43,469 nt of DNA, taken from positions 1 to 43,469 of the forward strand of contig NCEV01000021.1 of assembly GCA_002280875.1 (NCBI GenBank). The letters are read 5' to 3'. The position numbers and the translations under genes are program-made. Positions 1 through 7,877 of this stretch are shown one piece after another. Positions within the stretch are counted from its first letter, which is position 1; each line of letters begins with the position of its first letter. A model generated the notes under the pieces. The model made no database searches and was not told where the DNA came from. It saw only the letters and a list, made by a program, of their open reading frames with translations. The DNA comes from Caulobacter sp. 32-67-35. Lineage in GTDB: Bacteria > Pseudomonadota > Alphaproteobacteria > Caulobacterales > Caulobacteraceae.

Positions 1-933
1 GGCTGGAAGCACGCCCCGGTGGTCAGGCCCGAGCACGGCGGCCTGGCCCTGTCCGAAACCGCGATGATCGCCATCGGCCAGGAAAGCGGGACCTTCGTCG
101 CCGAGGTCACCCAGGACGCCCGCGAGATCACCCCGCAGCGGCTGGAGAGCGTGGATGTGCTAGTTTTCTACACCACCGGCGCCCTGCCGATCTCGGCGGA
201 GGCGTGGAGCGCGGTGCAGGCGCGGCTGGCGGCGGGCAAGCTGGGCTTTGTGGGTCTGCACAGCGCCGCCGACACCAACTGGCCCTATGAAGGGCCCGGC
301 GAGCCCTATGACCGGTTCATTGGCGGGCAGTTCGCCGGCCACCCGTGGACGGAGGGAACGCCAATCAGGATCGAGACGCTGGATCCCGACTTTCCGGCCG
401 TCTCGATGTGGCCGCTCAGCTTCGACTATGCCGAGGAGATCTATCAGTATTCGGGCTTTGACCCGGCCCGGGTGCGGGTGTTGCAAACCCTGGATTTCGC
501 CGGAACGCCGCTAAAGCGGCCCTATGCCGTGCCGGTGGCCTGGGCCCGCCAGATCGGCAAGGGGCGACTGTTCTTCACCAATCTGGGCCACACGCCCTCG
601 ACCTGGGACGATCCCCGTTTCCGCCGCCAGGTGGCCGAGGCGATCCGGTGGGCGGGCAAGCGCACGCGGGGCGCGGCCAAGCCGGACGTCGCGCGTCAGG
701 CGACATGGCAGTTCAGGGCGCTGCTGGCCTATCAACCGGTCGCCGGCCGCGACGATACGGCGATCCTGGAGCGCCTGGAAAAGGCTGATCCAGCCTGGCG
801 CGAGGCCACCGCCAGCCGCATCGCTGCGCTTCAGCCCGCTTATCCGGCCAAGCCCGAAAGCGATCGTGTTCCCTTCGAAACGGCCTATCGGGCGATCCTC
901 GCGGAAGTTTTGATGCGGGCACAGAGCAGATAA
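1..933 (+). CDS. ThuA-like domain protein, 5' end outside the window
   Basis: The reading frame is already open at base 1 (G-W-K-H-A-P...), so the gene begins upstream and the GTG at 19 is internal. The visible ~310 residues match the ThuA fold (trehalose-utilisation/glutamine-amidotransferase-like, PF06283): 'VDVLVFYTTG', 'GFVGLHSAADT' followed by a tryptophan-rich loop, 'FIGGQFAGHPW', and near residue 180 'GKGRLFFTNLGHTPSTWDDPRFRR', quoted in part, which is the usual C-terminal ThuA signature. About 75 residues of helical tail without a recognised domain follow. ThuA proteins are linked to sugar metabolism in rhizobia but the biochemical reaction is not settled, so no substrate is proposed. 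It ends 120 bases before the polyamine operon and looks like a separate transcription unit. Confidence 0.8.
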   Translation, partial: GWKHAPVVRPEHGGLALSETAMIAIGQESGTFVAEVTQDAREITPQRLESVDVLVFYTTGALPISAEAWSAVQARLAAGKLGFVGLHSAADTNWPYEGPGEPYDRFIGGQFAGHPWTEGTPIRIETLDPDFPAVSMWPLSFDYAEEIYQYSGFDPARVRVLQTLDFAGTPLKRPYAVPVAWARQIGKGRLFFTNLGHTPSTWDDPRFRRQVAEAIRWAGKRTRGAAKPDVARQATWQFRALLAYQPVAGRDDTAILERLEKADPAWREATASRIAALQPAYPAKPESDRVPFETAYRAILAEVLMRAQSR

Positions 934-1053
934 AGAACCGTCGCAGCTTCTGCCTACGGTGGTTAGCGGACTCGCTGTCCTCGTGATAAGACCCCCGCCC
1001 CCCTCCCGCGCTAGTCAGGCTGCTGGAGGCTATAGGCGTTAGGAGAAACCCAA

Positions 1054-2259
1054 ATGAGCAGGGTGCTGGTTATCGGTGCTGGTGGCGTTGGTTCGGTCGC
1101 CGTCCACAAGATGGCGATGAATGCCGACGTGTTCTCGCACATCACGCTGGCGAGTCGCACGAAGTCGAAATGCGACGCTATCGCCGCCTCGGTGAAGCAG
1201 CGCACCGGCGTGACAGTCGACACTGCCGCGATCGACGCTGACGATGTCGCCGCCACGACCGCATTGATCCAGGCGGTCAAGCCCGCCCTGGTGGTCAATC
1301 TGGCCCTGCCCTATCAGGACCTGAACATCATGGACGCCTGTCTGGCGGCCGGTGTGAACTATCTCGACACGGCCAATTACGAGCCGCGCGACGAGGCCAA
1401 GTTCGAATACAAGTGGCAGTGGGCCTATCAGGACCGCTTCAAGGACGCCGGTCTGATGGCGCTGCTGGGCAGCGGCTTCGATCCTGGCGTGACCTCGGTG
1501 TTCACCACCTACACCAAGAAGCACCTTCTGGACCGGATCGACACGCTCGACATCCTGGACTGCAACGGCGGCGACACCGGCCTGCCGTTTGCCACCAACT
1601 TCAATCCCGAGATCAATCTGCGCGAAGTGACCGCCCCGTCGCGGCACTGGGAAAATGGCCAGTGGATCGAAGGACCGGCGCTGAGCCACAAGCAGGTGTT
1701 CGACTTCGAGCAGGTCGGCGAGAAGAACATGTACCTGATGTACCACGAGGAACTTGAGTCCCTCGTGAAGTTCTATCCCGAGATCAAGCGCATCCGCTTC
1801 TGGATGACCTTCGGCGACAGCTATCTCAAGCACCTGGAGTTGCTGGGCAATATCGGCATGACCAGCATCGAGCCGATGATGTTCCAGGGCCGCGAGATCA
1901 TTCCGATCGAGTTCCTGAAGGCCCTGCTGCCCGAGCCGTCGTCGCTGGGACCCATCACCAAGGGCAAGACCAATATCGGCACGATCGCCACGGGGATGAA
2001 GGACGGCAAGGCCCGCACGGTCTACGTCAACAACATCTGCGACCACGAAGAAGCCTATGCCGAGACCAACAATCAGGCGGTCAGCTACACCACGGGCGTT
2101 CCGGCCATGATCGGGGCGGCCCTGATGCTGACCGGTCAGTGGAAGGGCGCGGGCGTGTTCAACATGGAGCAGCTGGATCCCGATCCGTTCATGGACATGC
2201 TGAACAAGCACGGCCTGCCCTGGAAGGTGCAGGACCTGGCGGCCCCGTTGGCCTTCTAG
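1054..2259 (+). CDS. Carboxynorspermidine synthase (carboxyspermidine dehydrogenase), saccharopine-dehydrogenase family
   Basis: A 401-residue enzyme of the saccharopine dehydrogenase family. It opens with a Rossmann nucleotide-binding loop, 'VLVIGAGGVGS' (residues 4-14), followed by 'LASRT' and 'VVNLALPYQDLNIMDACL'. The middle segment 'GLMALLGSGFDPGVTSVF' and 'NGGDTGLPFATNFNPEINL' is typical of the carboxynorspermidine/carboxyspermidine branch rather than of lysine-pathway enzymes. In that branch the enzyme condenses aspartate semialdehyde with a diamine (putrescine or diaminopropane), using NADPH. The start is supported by a strong Shine-Dalgarno, AGGAG, at 1039-1043. The partner decarboxylase starts two bases after its stop, so the two very likely form one operon. 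Which diamine is used cannot be read from sequence. Confidence 0.93.
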   Translation: MSRVLVIGAGGVGSVAVHKMAMNADVFSHITLASRTKSKCDAIAASVKQRTGVTVDTAAIDADDVAATTALIQAVKPALVVNLALPYQDLNIMDACLAAGVNYLDTANYEPRDEAKFEYKWQWAYQDRFKDAGLMALLGSGFDPGVTSVFTTYTKKHLLDRIDTLDILDCNGGDTGLPFATNFNPEINLREVTAPSRHWENGQWIEGPALSHKQVFDFEQVGEKNMYLMYHEELESLVKFYPEIKRIRFWMTFGDSYLKHLELLGNIGMTSIEPMMFQGREIIPIEFLKALLPEPSSLGPITKGKTNIGTIATGMKDGKARTVYVNNICDHEEAYAETNNQAVSYTTGVPAMIGAALMLTGQWKGAGVFNMEQLDPDPFMDMLNKHGLPWKVQDLAAPLAF

Positions 2260-2261
2260 TC

Positions 2262-3440
2262 ATGGAAACCAAGGCCGCCGGCCCCGGCGCATTCGCCCGC
2301 TTTGACCTGACCCGCGTCCCGTCGCCCTGTTTCGTGATCGACGAGGTCGCGGTGCGCCGCAACCTGGCCATGCTCAAGGCCGTGGGCGACGGGTCTGGCG
2401 CCAGGGTGCTGCTGGCGCTGAAGGCGTTTTCGATGTGGTCGCTGGCCGGCGTCGTCGCCGAATATCTGGACGGCGTCTGCGCCTCGGGCCTGTGGGAGGC
2501 GCGGCTGGCCCGCGAGTTCTACCACGGCCACCTGACCACCTACTCGCCGGCCTACAAGCGCGAGGACCTGCCCGCGATCCTGCGGATCTCCGACTCGGTG
2601 ATCTTCAACACGCCCGACCAGATCGCGCGCTTTGCCGATCTGATCGCGGCGGCGCGGGAGCAGGGCGAGGTGTTCGATATCGGCCTGCGCCTGAACCCCG
2701 AGCACAGCGAGGCCGAGGTCGCCAAGTACGATCCCTGCCAGCGCGGTTCGCGGCTGGGCTTTCCGGTGTCGCAACTTCGTCCCGAGCATCTGGAGGGCGT
2801 CGATGGTCTGCACATCCATGCCCTGTGCGAGCAGGATTTCGCGCCGCTGCAGCGGATCTGGCAGTCTCTGGAGCCCCGGCTCGCGGGCATGCTGGGCCAG
2901 CTGAAGTGGCTGAACCTGGGGGGTGGTCACCACGTCACCCGCGCCGACTACCAGACCGCTGACCTGATCGCCTTCCTGGCCGGGATCCGCCAGCGCTACG
3001 GGCTGGAGGTCTATATCGAACCGGGTGAGGCCATCGCGCTCGACGCCGGCATTCTGGTCGGCGAGATCCTCGACACCTTCGACAACAGCGTACCGGTCGC
3101 CATCACCGACATCTCGGCCACCTGCCACATGCCCGACGTCATCGAGGCGCCGTACCGGCCCGCGATGCTGGGCGAGGTCGAGGACGGGGCCGGCGTGACG
3201 GTGAGGATCGGCGGGCCGTCGTGCCTGGCCGGCGACATCATCGGCGACTATGGCTTCGCCACGCGGCCGGTTCCGGGGCAGCGCATCGCCTTCCTGGACC
3301 AGGCGCACTATTCGATGGTCAAGACCAACACCTTCAACGGCGTGCCCCTGCCGGCCATCGCCCTGTGGAACAGCGACACCGACGCCCTCGAACTGGTGCG
3401 CCAGTTCGACTATGCCGAGTTCCGCGACCGGTTGTCTTGA
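2262..3440 (+). CDS. nspC: Carboxynorspermidine/carboxyspermidine decarboxylase
   Basis: A PLP-dependent alanine-racemase-fold decarboxylase of 392 residues, the usual NspC length. The Schiff-base lysine lies in 'LLALKAFSMW' (Lys54). Further landmarks are 'LRLNPEHSE', 'LHIHALCEQ', the phosphate-binding glycine loop 'LNLGGGHHVTR', 'YIEPGEAIALDAG', and the C-terminal active-site segments 'TCHMPDVIEAPYRP' and 'GGPSCLAGDIIGDY'. It converts carboxy(nor)spermidine to (nor)spermidine. The frame is open further upstream (to 2139), but that part overlaps the preceding gene in another frame. The ATG at 2262, two bases after the synthase stop, gives the normal N-terminus and implies translational coupling. 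No other polyamine synthase is in the window. Confidence 0.94.
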   Translation: METKAAGPGAFARFDLTRVPSPCFVIDEVAVRRNLAMLKAVGDGSGARVLLALKAFSMWSLAGVVAEYLDGVCASGLWEARLAREFYHGHLTTYSPAYKREDLPAILRISDSVIFNTPDQIARFADLIAAAREQGEVFDIGLRLNPEHSEAEVAKYDPCQRGSRLGFPVSQLRPEHLEGVDGLHIHALCEQDFAPLQRIWQSLEPRLAGMLGQLKWLNLGGGHHVTRADYQTADLIAFLAGIRQRYGLEVYIEPGEAIALDAGILVGEILDTFDNSVPVAITDISATCHMPDVIEAPYRPAMLGEVEDGAGVTVRIGGPSCLAGDIIGDYGFATRPVPGQRIAFLDQAHYSMVKTNTFNGVPLPAIALWNSDTDALELVRQFDYAEFRDRLS

Positions 3441-3658
3441 AGTCTTGAGCGGATCGACATTCAGGATCGCGATGACGGCCGATCTCTTAAACTCCGTCAT
3501 ACCCGCCACAAGGGCGTGTGTTCGCTAGGCCCGACAATGGCTGACGGTGGCGATCTGAAGGTCGGGATGCGGGACCTCCGGTAATACTTACGCACGACCG
3601 AGCCCGGCATCGTCCCGCCGAAGTCGAGGCCCGCTGTCCCTTGGCTCCAGAACCCCGA

Positions 3659-3676
3659 CTGGAAAAAAATTTCCAG
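3659..3676. promoter_or_regulatory. A/T-rich inverted repeat upstream of the AraC-type gene (operator candidate)
   Basis: CTGGAAA-AAAA-TTTCCAG is a perfect 7-bp inverted repeat with a 4-base spacer, 55 bases before the regulator's ATG. It is the only strongly A-rich patch in this gap (3441-3730). The rest of the gap is G+C-rich, and I recognise no gene there. Position suggests an operator, but a hairpin in the leader is equally possible. Confidence 0.35.
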
Positions 3677-3730
3677 AGAGCGCCTCCAAATGTCGTCGGC
3701 GGAGCCTCTAACCAATGGGAGGCTCTCACC

Positions 3731-4450
3731 ATGTCCGTCAGCGCTATCTTGTCTGTATCGTCCGACCATCGCTGGGTGCTGACGCATTACGAGCCGGGGG
3801 AGTCCTCACGGGCGCACCGTCACGATACGGCGCAAACCTCCCTGCTGCTGGCGGGCGGATATATCGAGGAAAGTCCCGAAGGGATCCTCGACGTCGAAGG
3901 CCTTCACCTGAGCCGCAAGGAAAGCGGCTTCGAGCATCAGAACCAGTTCAGTGACGCGGGGGCGCTGATCCTGTCGGTGCAGGGCCCGGACTCTGCGGCG
4001 GGCGCGGCGGGCTATCATGTCGCGACGTGCGGATCGCGGGAGGCGGGCCATGCGATCCTGACCCGAACGGCGGCCGGCGCGGCCTTGCCCGGCGCGGTGG
4101 GCGGGCGCCTGGGCGAGGACGCCGGCCGCAGACGTCCAGCCTGGATTTCCCAGGCGCGAGAGCGGCTGATCGCCGAACCGCACGCGCCCATAGCCACCCT
4201 GGCGCGCACGATCGGCCGCCACCCGGTCGCCTTCGCCCGGGCGTTCCGAGGCGTGTACGGGCGCGGTCCGGCGCAGTACCGGCACGACTGGCGCGTAGCC
4301 AATGCGCTCCATCAGATCGTCCGTTCACAGGCGCCGCTGGCGGAGGTGGCGATTGTTGAAGGGTTTTCGGATCAGGCCCACATGACCCGGGCCATCCGCC
4401 AGGCTTGCGGATGGAGCCCAGGCGCGCTGCGTCGGCTGTTTGCGGCCTAG
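3731..4450 (+). CDS. AraC-family transcriptional regulator
   Basis: A 239-residue protein. The N-terminal half is cupin-like, with a HxH segment ('SRAHRHDTAQTSLLLAGGY') that often forms the small-molecule pocket of AraC regulators. The C-terminal ~100 residues hold the paired helix-turn-helix: 'IATLARTIGRHPVAFARAFRGVYG' in part, then 'APLAEVAIVEGFSDQAHMTRA' in part, then 'CGWSPGALRRLF', the standard AraC ending. The frame is open from 3641, but the ATG at 3731 is preceded by GGGAGG at 3717-3722 at good spacing, so I start there. The effector is unknown. The gene is followed 78 bases later by a secreted serine hydrolase, which is a plausible but unproven target. Confidence 0.85.
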   Translation: MSVSAILSVSSDHRWVLTHYEPGESSRAHRHDTAQTSLLLAGGYIEESPEGILDVEGLHLSRKESGFEHQNQFSDAGALILSVQGPDSAAGAAGYHVATCGSREAGHAILTRTAAGAALPGAVGGRLGEDAGRRRPAWISQARERLIAEPHAPIATLARTIGRHPVAFARAFRGVYGRGPAQYRHDWRVANALHQIVRSQAPLAEVAIVEGFSDQAHMTRAIRQACGWSPGALRRLFAA

Positions 4451-4528
4451 GTCCGACGGTTTCGTCCGTTCAAGACCCTGGCGCGAGACCATGGTGTAGC
4501 TGTCGCTTTCGCCCACGAGACCTCGCAC

Positions 4529-6040
4529 ATGACCCCGCTTCAACCACTGTACGCCACGCTTTTCGCGCTCGCCCTGGCCGTTGCGCCCTGCCAGGCGGCC
4601 TCACCCGTATCCCCGCCAGGGACGCCCGCTGAAGCCAAGGACATCGATGTCTTCGTACGCAAGGCGCTGGCCCAGGCCCAGGTCGTGCCCGGCCTTTCCG
4701 TGACGGTCGTCCAGGCAGACAAGGTGGTCATGACCGAAGGCTACGGGGTGGCGGATCTGCGGACCGGCCGCACTGTCGACGCCGACACGGGCTTCTATAT
4801 CGCCTCGGCGACCAAGGCCTTCACGGCTCTGGCGATTGCCGCCATGGCCCAACGGGGGGAGCTGGCCCTCGACGCGCCCCTCAGCGGCTGGATGGGCAAG
4901 AGCTCGCTCCCCGCCGACCTCGCCAGCTCGACCAGCCTGACGGATCTGCTCAGTCACAGGTCGGGTCTGGAAAACGAACCGATCGCCTTCCGCGCGGCCT
5001 ATTCGGGCGAGCATACGCCAGCAGGCATGAGCGCCCTGCTGGCGGACACGGTCCGCAGCCAGACCACGCCCCAGGGCACGTTCAGCTACACCAATGCGGG
5101 CTATAATCTGGCTACGGTCCTGATCGAAGACCGCTTTGGACGAGACTGGCGCACGCTTGTGAACCGGGAGGTTCTGGCGCCGGCCGGCATGACCCACACC
5201 ACGGCCCGGATCGACCAGGCGCGTCAGAAGATGCTGGTCGCGGCGGGCCACACGCCAGGTCCCGACGGGCCCACGGCGCCCAGTTCGCTGCAGAAGACCA
5301 ACGCCACCATGCATTCGGCCGGGGGGCTGGTCTCGACGGCCCGGGACATGGCCCGATGGCTCGAGATCCAGCTGAACGACGGCGTCGTGGATGGACACCG
5401 CGCGTTTCCGCCGGGGCTCGTCGCCTCCACCCATCGACCACTGGCGACCCAGCAGGCCAGGTTTGGTCCCTACACGCGCGAAGGCTACGGTCTGGGCTGG
5501 CAGACGGGCCACTACGGGACCGAGGCGCTGATCCACCATTTCGGCAATTTCGCCGGGTCTCGCGCCCACGTCTCGTTCATGCCGGCGCGCGGTCTGGGCG
5601 TGGCGGTGATGGCCAACGAGGATCTGCTGGCCGGCGAACTGGCCGATCTGGTGGCGAACTATGTCTATGACCGTTTCGCCGGCCGCCCTGACCTCGAAGC
5701 CCATTATGACGCCGAGCTGGCGGCGCTGACGGCGCGTCGTGACAAGCGGGTCAAGGGTCTGGCCGCCAGCCGGGCCGAGCGCGCCTCGCGCCCCTGGTCC
5801 CTGCGGCTGCCGACCAAATCCTACGTCGGAGACTATCGCAACCCGGCCATGGGCAGCGTCCAGGTGGTCGAGGAAGACGGTCGCATGGTGATCCGCGCGG
5901 GGGTGATGGCCTCACCGGCCGAGGCCGTCCCCAATCCCGAAAGCGTTCGGGTCGAGCTTATCCCCCTTCGCGGACAGACGGTTCGCTTTGAAACACCCGG
6001 CAGGCTCGTGTTCGACGGCCAGACCTACGTCCGTCGCTAG
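4529..6040 (+). CDS. Secreted serine hydrolase, class-C beta-lactamase/penicillin-binding-protein-like
   Basis: A 503-residue protein with an N-terminal signal peptide (hydrophobic residues 8-22, cleavage probably after 'CQAA'). The beta-lactamase-fold motifs are present: the nucleophile SxxK is 'SATK' (Ser93, Lys96), the YxN motif is 'YTN' (Tyr187, Asn189), and 'IHHFGNFAG' occupies the place of the third (KTG/HxG) motif. A C-terminal extension of ~100 residues ('RLPTKSYVGDYRNPAMGSV' onward) resembles the beta-rich lipocalin-like tail seen in many family members. Such proteins act in the periplasm as esterases, D-amino-acid peptidases or beta-lactamase relatives. Sequence alone does not separate these, and resistance should not be assumed. 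Confidence 0.88.
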   Translation: MTPLQPLYATLFALALAVAPCQAASPVSPPGTPAEAKDIDVFVRKALAQAQVVPGLSVTVVQADKVVMTEGYGVADLRTGRTVDADTGFYIASATKAFTALAIAAMAQRGELALDAPLSGWMGKSSLPADLASSTSLTDLLSHRSGLENEPIAFRAAYSGEHTPAGMSALLADTVRSQTTPQGTFSYTNAGYNLATVLIEDRFGRDWRTLVNREVLAPAGMTHTTARIDQARQKMLVAAGHTPGPDGPTAPSSLQKTNATMHSAGGLVSTARDMARWLEIQLNDGVVDGHRAFPPGLVASTHRPLATQQARFGPYTREGYGLGWQTGHYGTEALIHHFGNFAGSRAHVSFMPARGLGVAVMANEDLLAGELADLVANYVYDRFAGRPDLEAHYDAELAALTARRDKRVKGLAASRAERASRPWSLRLPTKSYVGDYRNPAMGSVQVVEEDGRMVIRAGVMASPAEAVPNPESVRVELIPLRGQTVRFETPGRLVFDGQTYVRR

Positions 6041-6296
6041 CGGCGCCGTCAACGGGCAAAGCGTCGGCTTTCGCCTAAGCGGCCGGAGATCTGCGGCTAC
6101 CGCACGGCGACATGACTACGATCGAATCCAACATCGGCAACCACTCTCGAACAGACGATCACCATGTCCGCTCCCGGCGCCGGCGACCGACCTTTGCCAG
6201 CGTCGGTGCATTCCCTCATTTCAGGGCGGGAATGGCGGTGGGGAAAGCACAAAATGGCCGGCTGAATTTCGATAAGGCCTGGTCTTCCGACCCGAT

Positions 6297-6914
6297 CTAG
6301 CTTTCGGGGGCCGGCTTCCGGGGGTCGGCCTTCGGCGCGGGCGCCAGGCGCAGCACCTCGGCCTGATAGCGTTCGTCCTCGCCCGCCGCCGCGAAGGGCA
6401 GGGCGTCGCAGATCGCGTCCAGCAGCGGGTCAAGCCACTGGTGCTCGACCTTGTGGAAGTCGCCCAGCACGTAGTGCATGACCATGGCCTTGTCGCCCGG
6501 GTGACCCACGCCGATGCGGCCGCGCCGGAACGTGTCGCCCACCTGGCTGGTGACCGAGCGGATGCCGTTATTGCCCGCCGCCCCGCCGCCGGCCTTCATC
6601 CGGAAACGCCCCGGCGCCATGTCGATCTCGTCGTGGAACACGATGACGTCGGTGGGAGCCAGCTTGAAGAACTTCATCGCCTCGCCCACGGCGCGGCCGC
6701 TCTCGTTGTAATAGGTCTTGGGTTTCAGCAGCAGCAGCTTGACCGGGCCATTCGGCGTTCCGACCTGACCTTCGCAGGCCAGCCCCTGGAAGCGCGCGCG
6801 CCACGGCCCCGTGCCCCAGCGCCGGGCCAGGGCGTCGACGGCCATGAAGCCGACATTGTGGCGGTTCTTCTCGTACTTGGCCTCGGGATTGCCGAGACCG
6901 GCCAGAATCAGCAT
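6297..6914 (-). CDS. pth: Peptidyl-tRNA hydrolase
   Basis: Releases tRNA from peptidyl-tRNAs dropped by the ribosome; essential in most bacteria. The 205-residue sequence carries the classic signature: 'LAGLGNPEAKYEKNRHNVGF' at the N-terminus with catalytic His19 and Asn9, 'KPKTYYNESG' with Asn70, 'VIVFHDEIDMAPGRFRMK' with Asp95, and the glycine-rich 'GGGAAGNNGIRS' loop. The C-terminal extension after ~185 is polar and low in complexity. It lies downstream of rplY on the same strand, the usual rplY-pth neighbourhood. A palindromic repeat and a rho-independent terminator lie between them, so pth probably has its own promoter or depends on read-through. Confidence 0.97.
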   Translation of the reverse strand: MLILAGLGNPEAKYEKNRHNVGFMAVDALARRWGTGPWRARFQGLACEGQVGTPNGPVKLLLLKPKTYYNESGRAVGEAMKFFKLAPTDVIVFHDEIDMAPGRFRMKAGGGAAGNNGIRSVTSQVGDTFRRGRIGVGHPGDKAMVMHYVLGDFHKVEHQWLDPLLDAICDALPFAAAGEDERYQAEVLRLAPAPKADPRKPAPES

Positions 6915-6927
6915 GACTGAGGCTCCG

Positions 6928-7041
6928 TGCGTCCTTCGAGGCCTTGCTGCGCAAGGCGCCTCAGGATGAGGAATTGTTTAGTCGCGCCTCGACCCCGCTC
7001 CTCATCCTGAGGCGCCGCGTTAGCGGGCCTAGAAGGGCGCA
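6928..7041. repeat. Palindromic intergenic element between rplY and pth
   Basis: The core is a perfect 18-bp inverted repeat, GGCGCCTCAGGATGAGGA at 6955-6972 and its reverse complement at 6999-7016, separated by 26 bases. The pairing continues imperfectly outward (TGCGTCCTTCGAGGCC at 6928 against the region ending at 7041), giving ~43-45-base arms. The segment has no coding potential and looks like a REP/MITE-type dispersed palindrome of alphaproteobacterial intergenic DNA. Confidence 0.75.
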
Positions 7042-7052
7042 GGATCTTGGCC

Positions 7053-7088
7053 AAAACGAAAAACGGGCGGACCCGAAAGTCCGCCCGT
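7053..7088 (-). terminator. Rho-independent terminator of rplY
   Basis: A perfect 10-bp stem (ACGGGCGGAC / GTCCGCCCGT, 7063-7072 and 7079-7088) with a 6-base loop. Read on the - strand it is followed by TTTTCGTTTTGG. It lies 35 bases beyond the rplY stop. Confidence 0.88.
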
Positions 7089-7122
7089 CTCGATATCAGA
7101 TCGGAGACCCGACCAAAGGTTT

Positions 7123-7722
7123 TTAGCCCTCGGCGGTGGTGTCGCCTTCGCCCGATTGCGACGCGGCCGAGGCCTTCAGGTTGGCGATCACGAAGTCGCG
7201 CTCCATGGCGGTCTTCACGCCTTCCGGAAGCTTCACTTCCGAGATGCGGATGACGTCGCCGATGTCGTGGCCGGCCAGGTCGATGACCAGTTCCTCGGGG
7301 ATCTTGTCGGCCGGGCAGGCCAGCTCGACGGTGTGACGGATGATTTCCAGCGTGCCGCCCTTCTTCAGGCCGACCGAGGTTTCGTGGTTCTTGAAGTGAA
7401 CCGGAACTTCGATCTTGATCAGCTGGTGCTCGTCGACGCGGTACAGGTCGAAGTGGACCGGCTCGTCGGTGACGGCGTGGAATTGCACGGCCTTGGCGAT
7501 GACCGACTGCTTCTCTTCGCCGTACTGCAGCGTGACCAGGTGGCCCAGCAGCTTGCCGGTGTAGAGCGCCTTGCGGAATTCGTTGCTCTTGACCGCGATG
7601 TTCACGGGAGCCTTGCCGCCGCCGTACAGCACGCCGGGGACCTTGCCGTTGCGGCGGGTTTCGCGAGCGCCGCCGGTGCCGGCGCGTTCACGCAGTTCAA
7701 CGTTCAGAATGATGTCAGCCAT
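7123..7722 (-). CDS. rplY: 50S ribosomal protein L25 / general stress protein Ctc
   Basis: A 199-residue Ctc-type L25, a two-domain 5S rRNA-binding protein. The N-terminal L25 domain (about residues 1-92) contains 'GKVPGVLYGGG', 'LGHLVTLQYGEEK', 'AVQFHAVTDEPVHFDLYRV'. The TL5/CTC beta domain (about 95-185) contains 'VPVHFKNHETSVGLKKGG' and 'DIGDVIRISEVKLPEGV'. The C-terminus is an acidic, flexible tail. The frame remains open upstream to 8142, but the ATG at 7722 gives the canonical N-terminus ('MADIILNVELRER') with AGAGAG just upstream. The longer version would run through a hairpin and the neighbouring lipoprotein gene. Confidence 0.96.
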   Translation of the reverse strand: MADIILNVELRERAGTGGARETRRNGKVPGVLYGGGKAPVNIAVKSNEFRKALYTGKLLGHLVTLQYGEEKQSVIAKAVQFHAVTDEPVHFDLYRVDEHQLIKIEVPVHFKNHETSVGLKKGGTLEIIRHTVELACPADKIPEELVIDLAGHDIGDVIRISEVKLPEGVKTAMERDFVIANLKASAASQSGEGDTTAEG

Positions 7723-7824
7723 GGTGTTCTCTCTGGAGAGCCGGTGCTCTCGAAATGCGAAATCGCCGCACAGGACTGGATTGTCCCGCTCGGTCGACGT
7801 TTTTGGGGTGGGGCTACATACACA

Positions 7825-7856
7825 GAAGGGCCGGACGATGCAACGTCCGGCCCTTC
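7825..7856 (-). terminator. Strong hairpin between the lipoprotein gene and rplY
   Basis: A perfect 13-bp stem (GAAGGGCCGGACG / CGTCCGGCCCTTC) with a 6-base loop, lying just past the lipoprotein stop. The - strand downstream sequence (TGTGTATGTAGCC) is only mildly T-rich, so it is a probable terminator of modest strength. Since it also lies in the rplY leader, a leader-structure role is the alternative. Confidence 0.55.
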
Positions 7857-7877
7857 CAGGGTGATTGGGGCGAAAGC

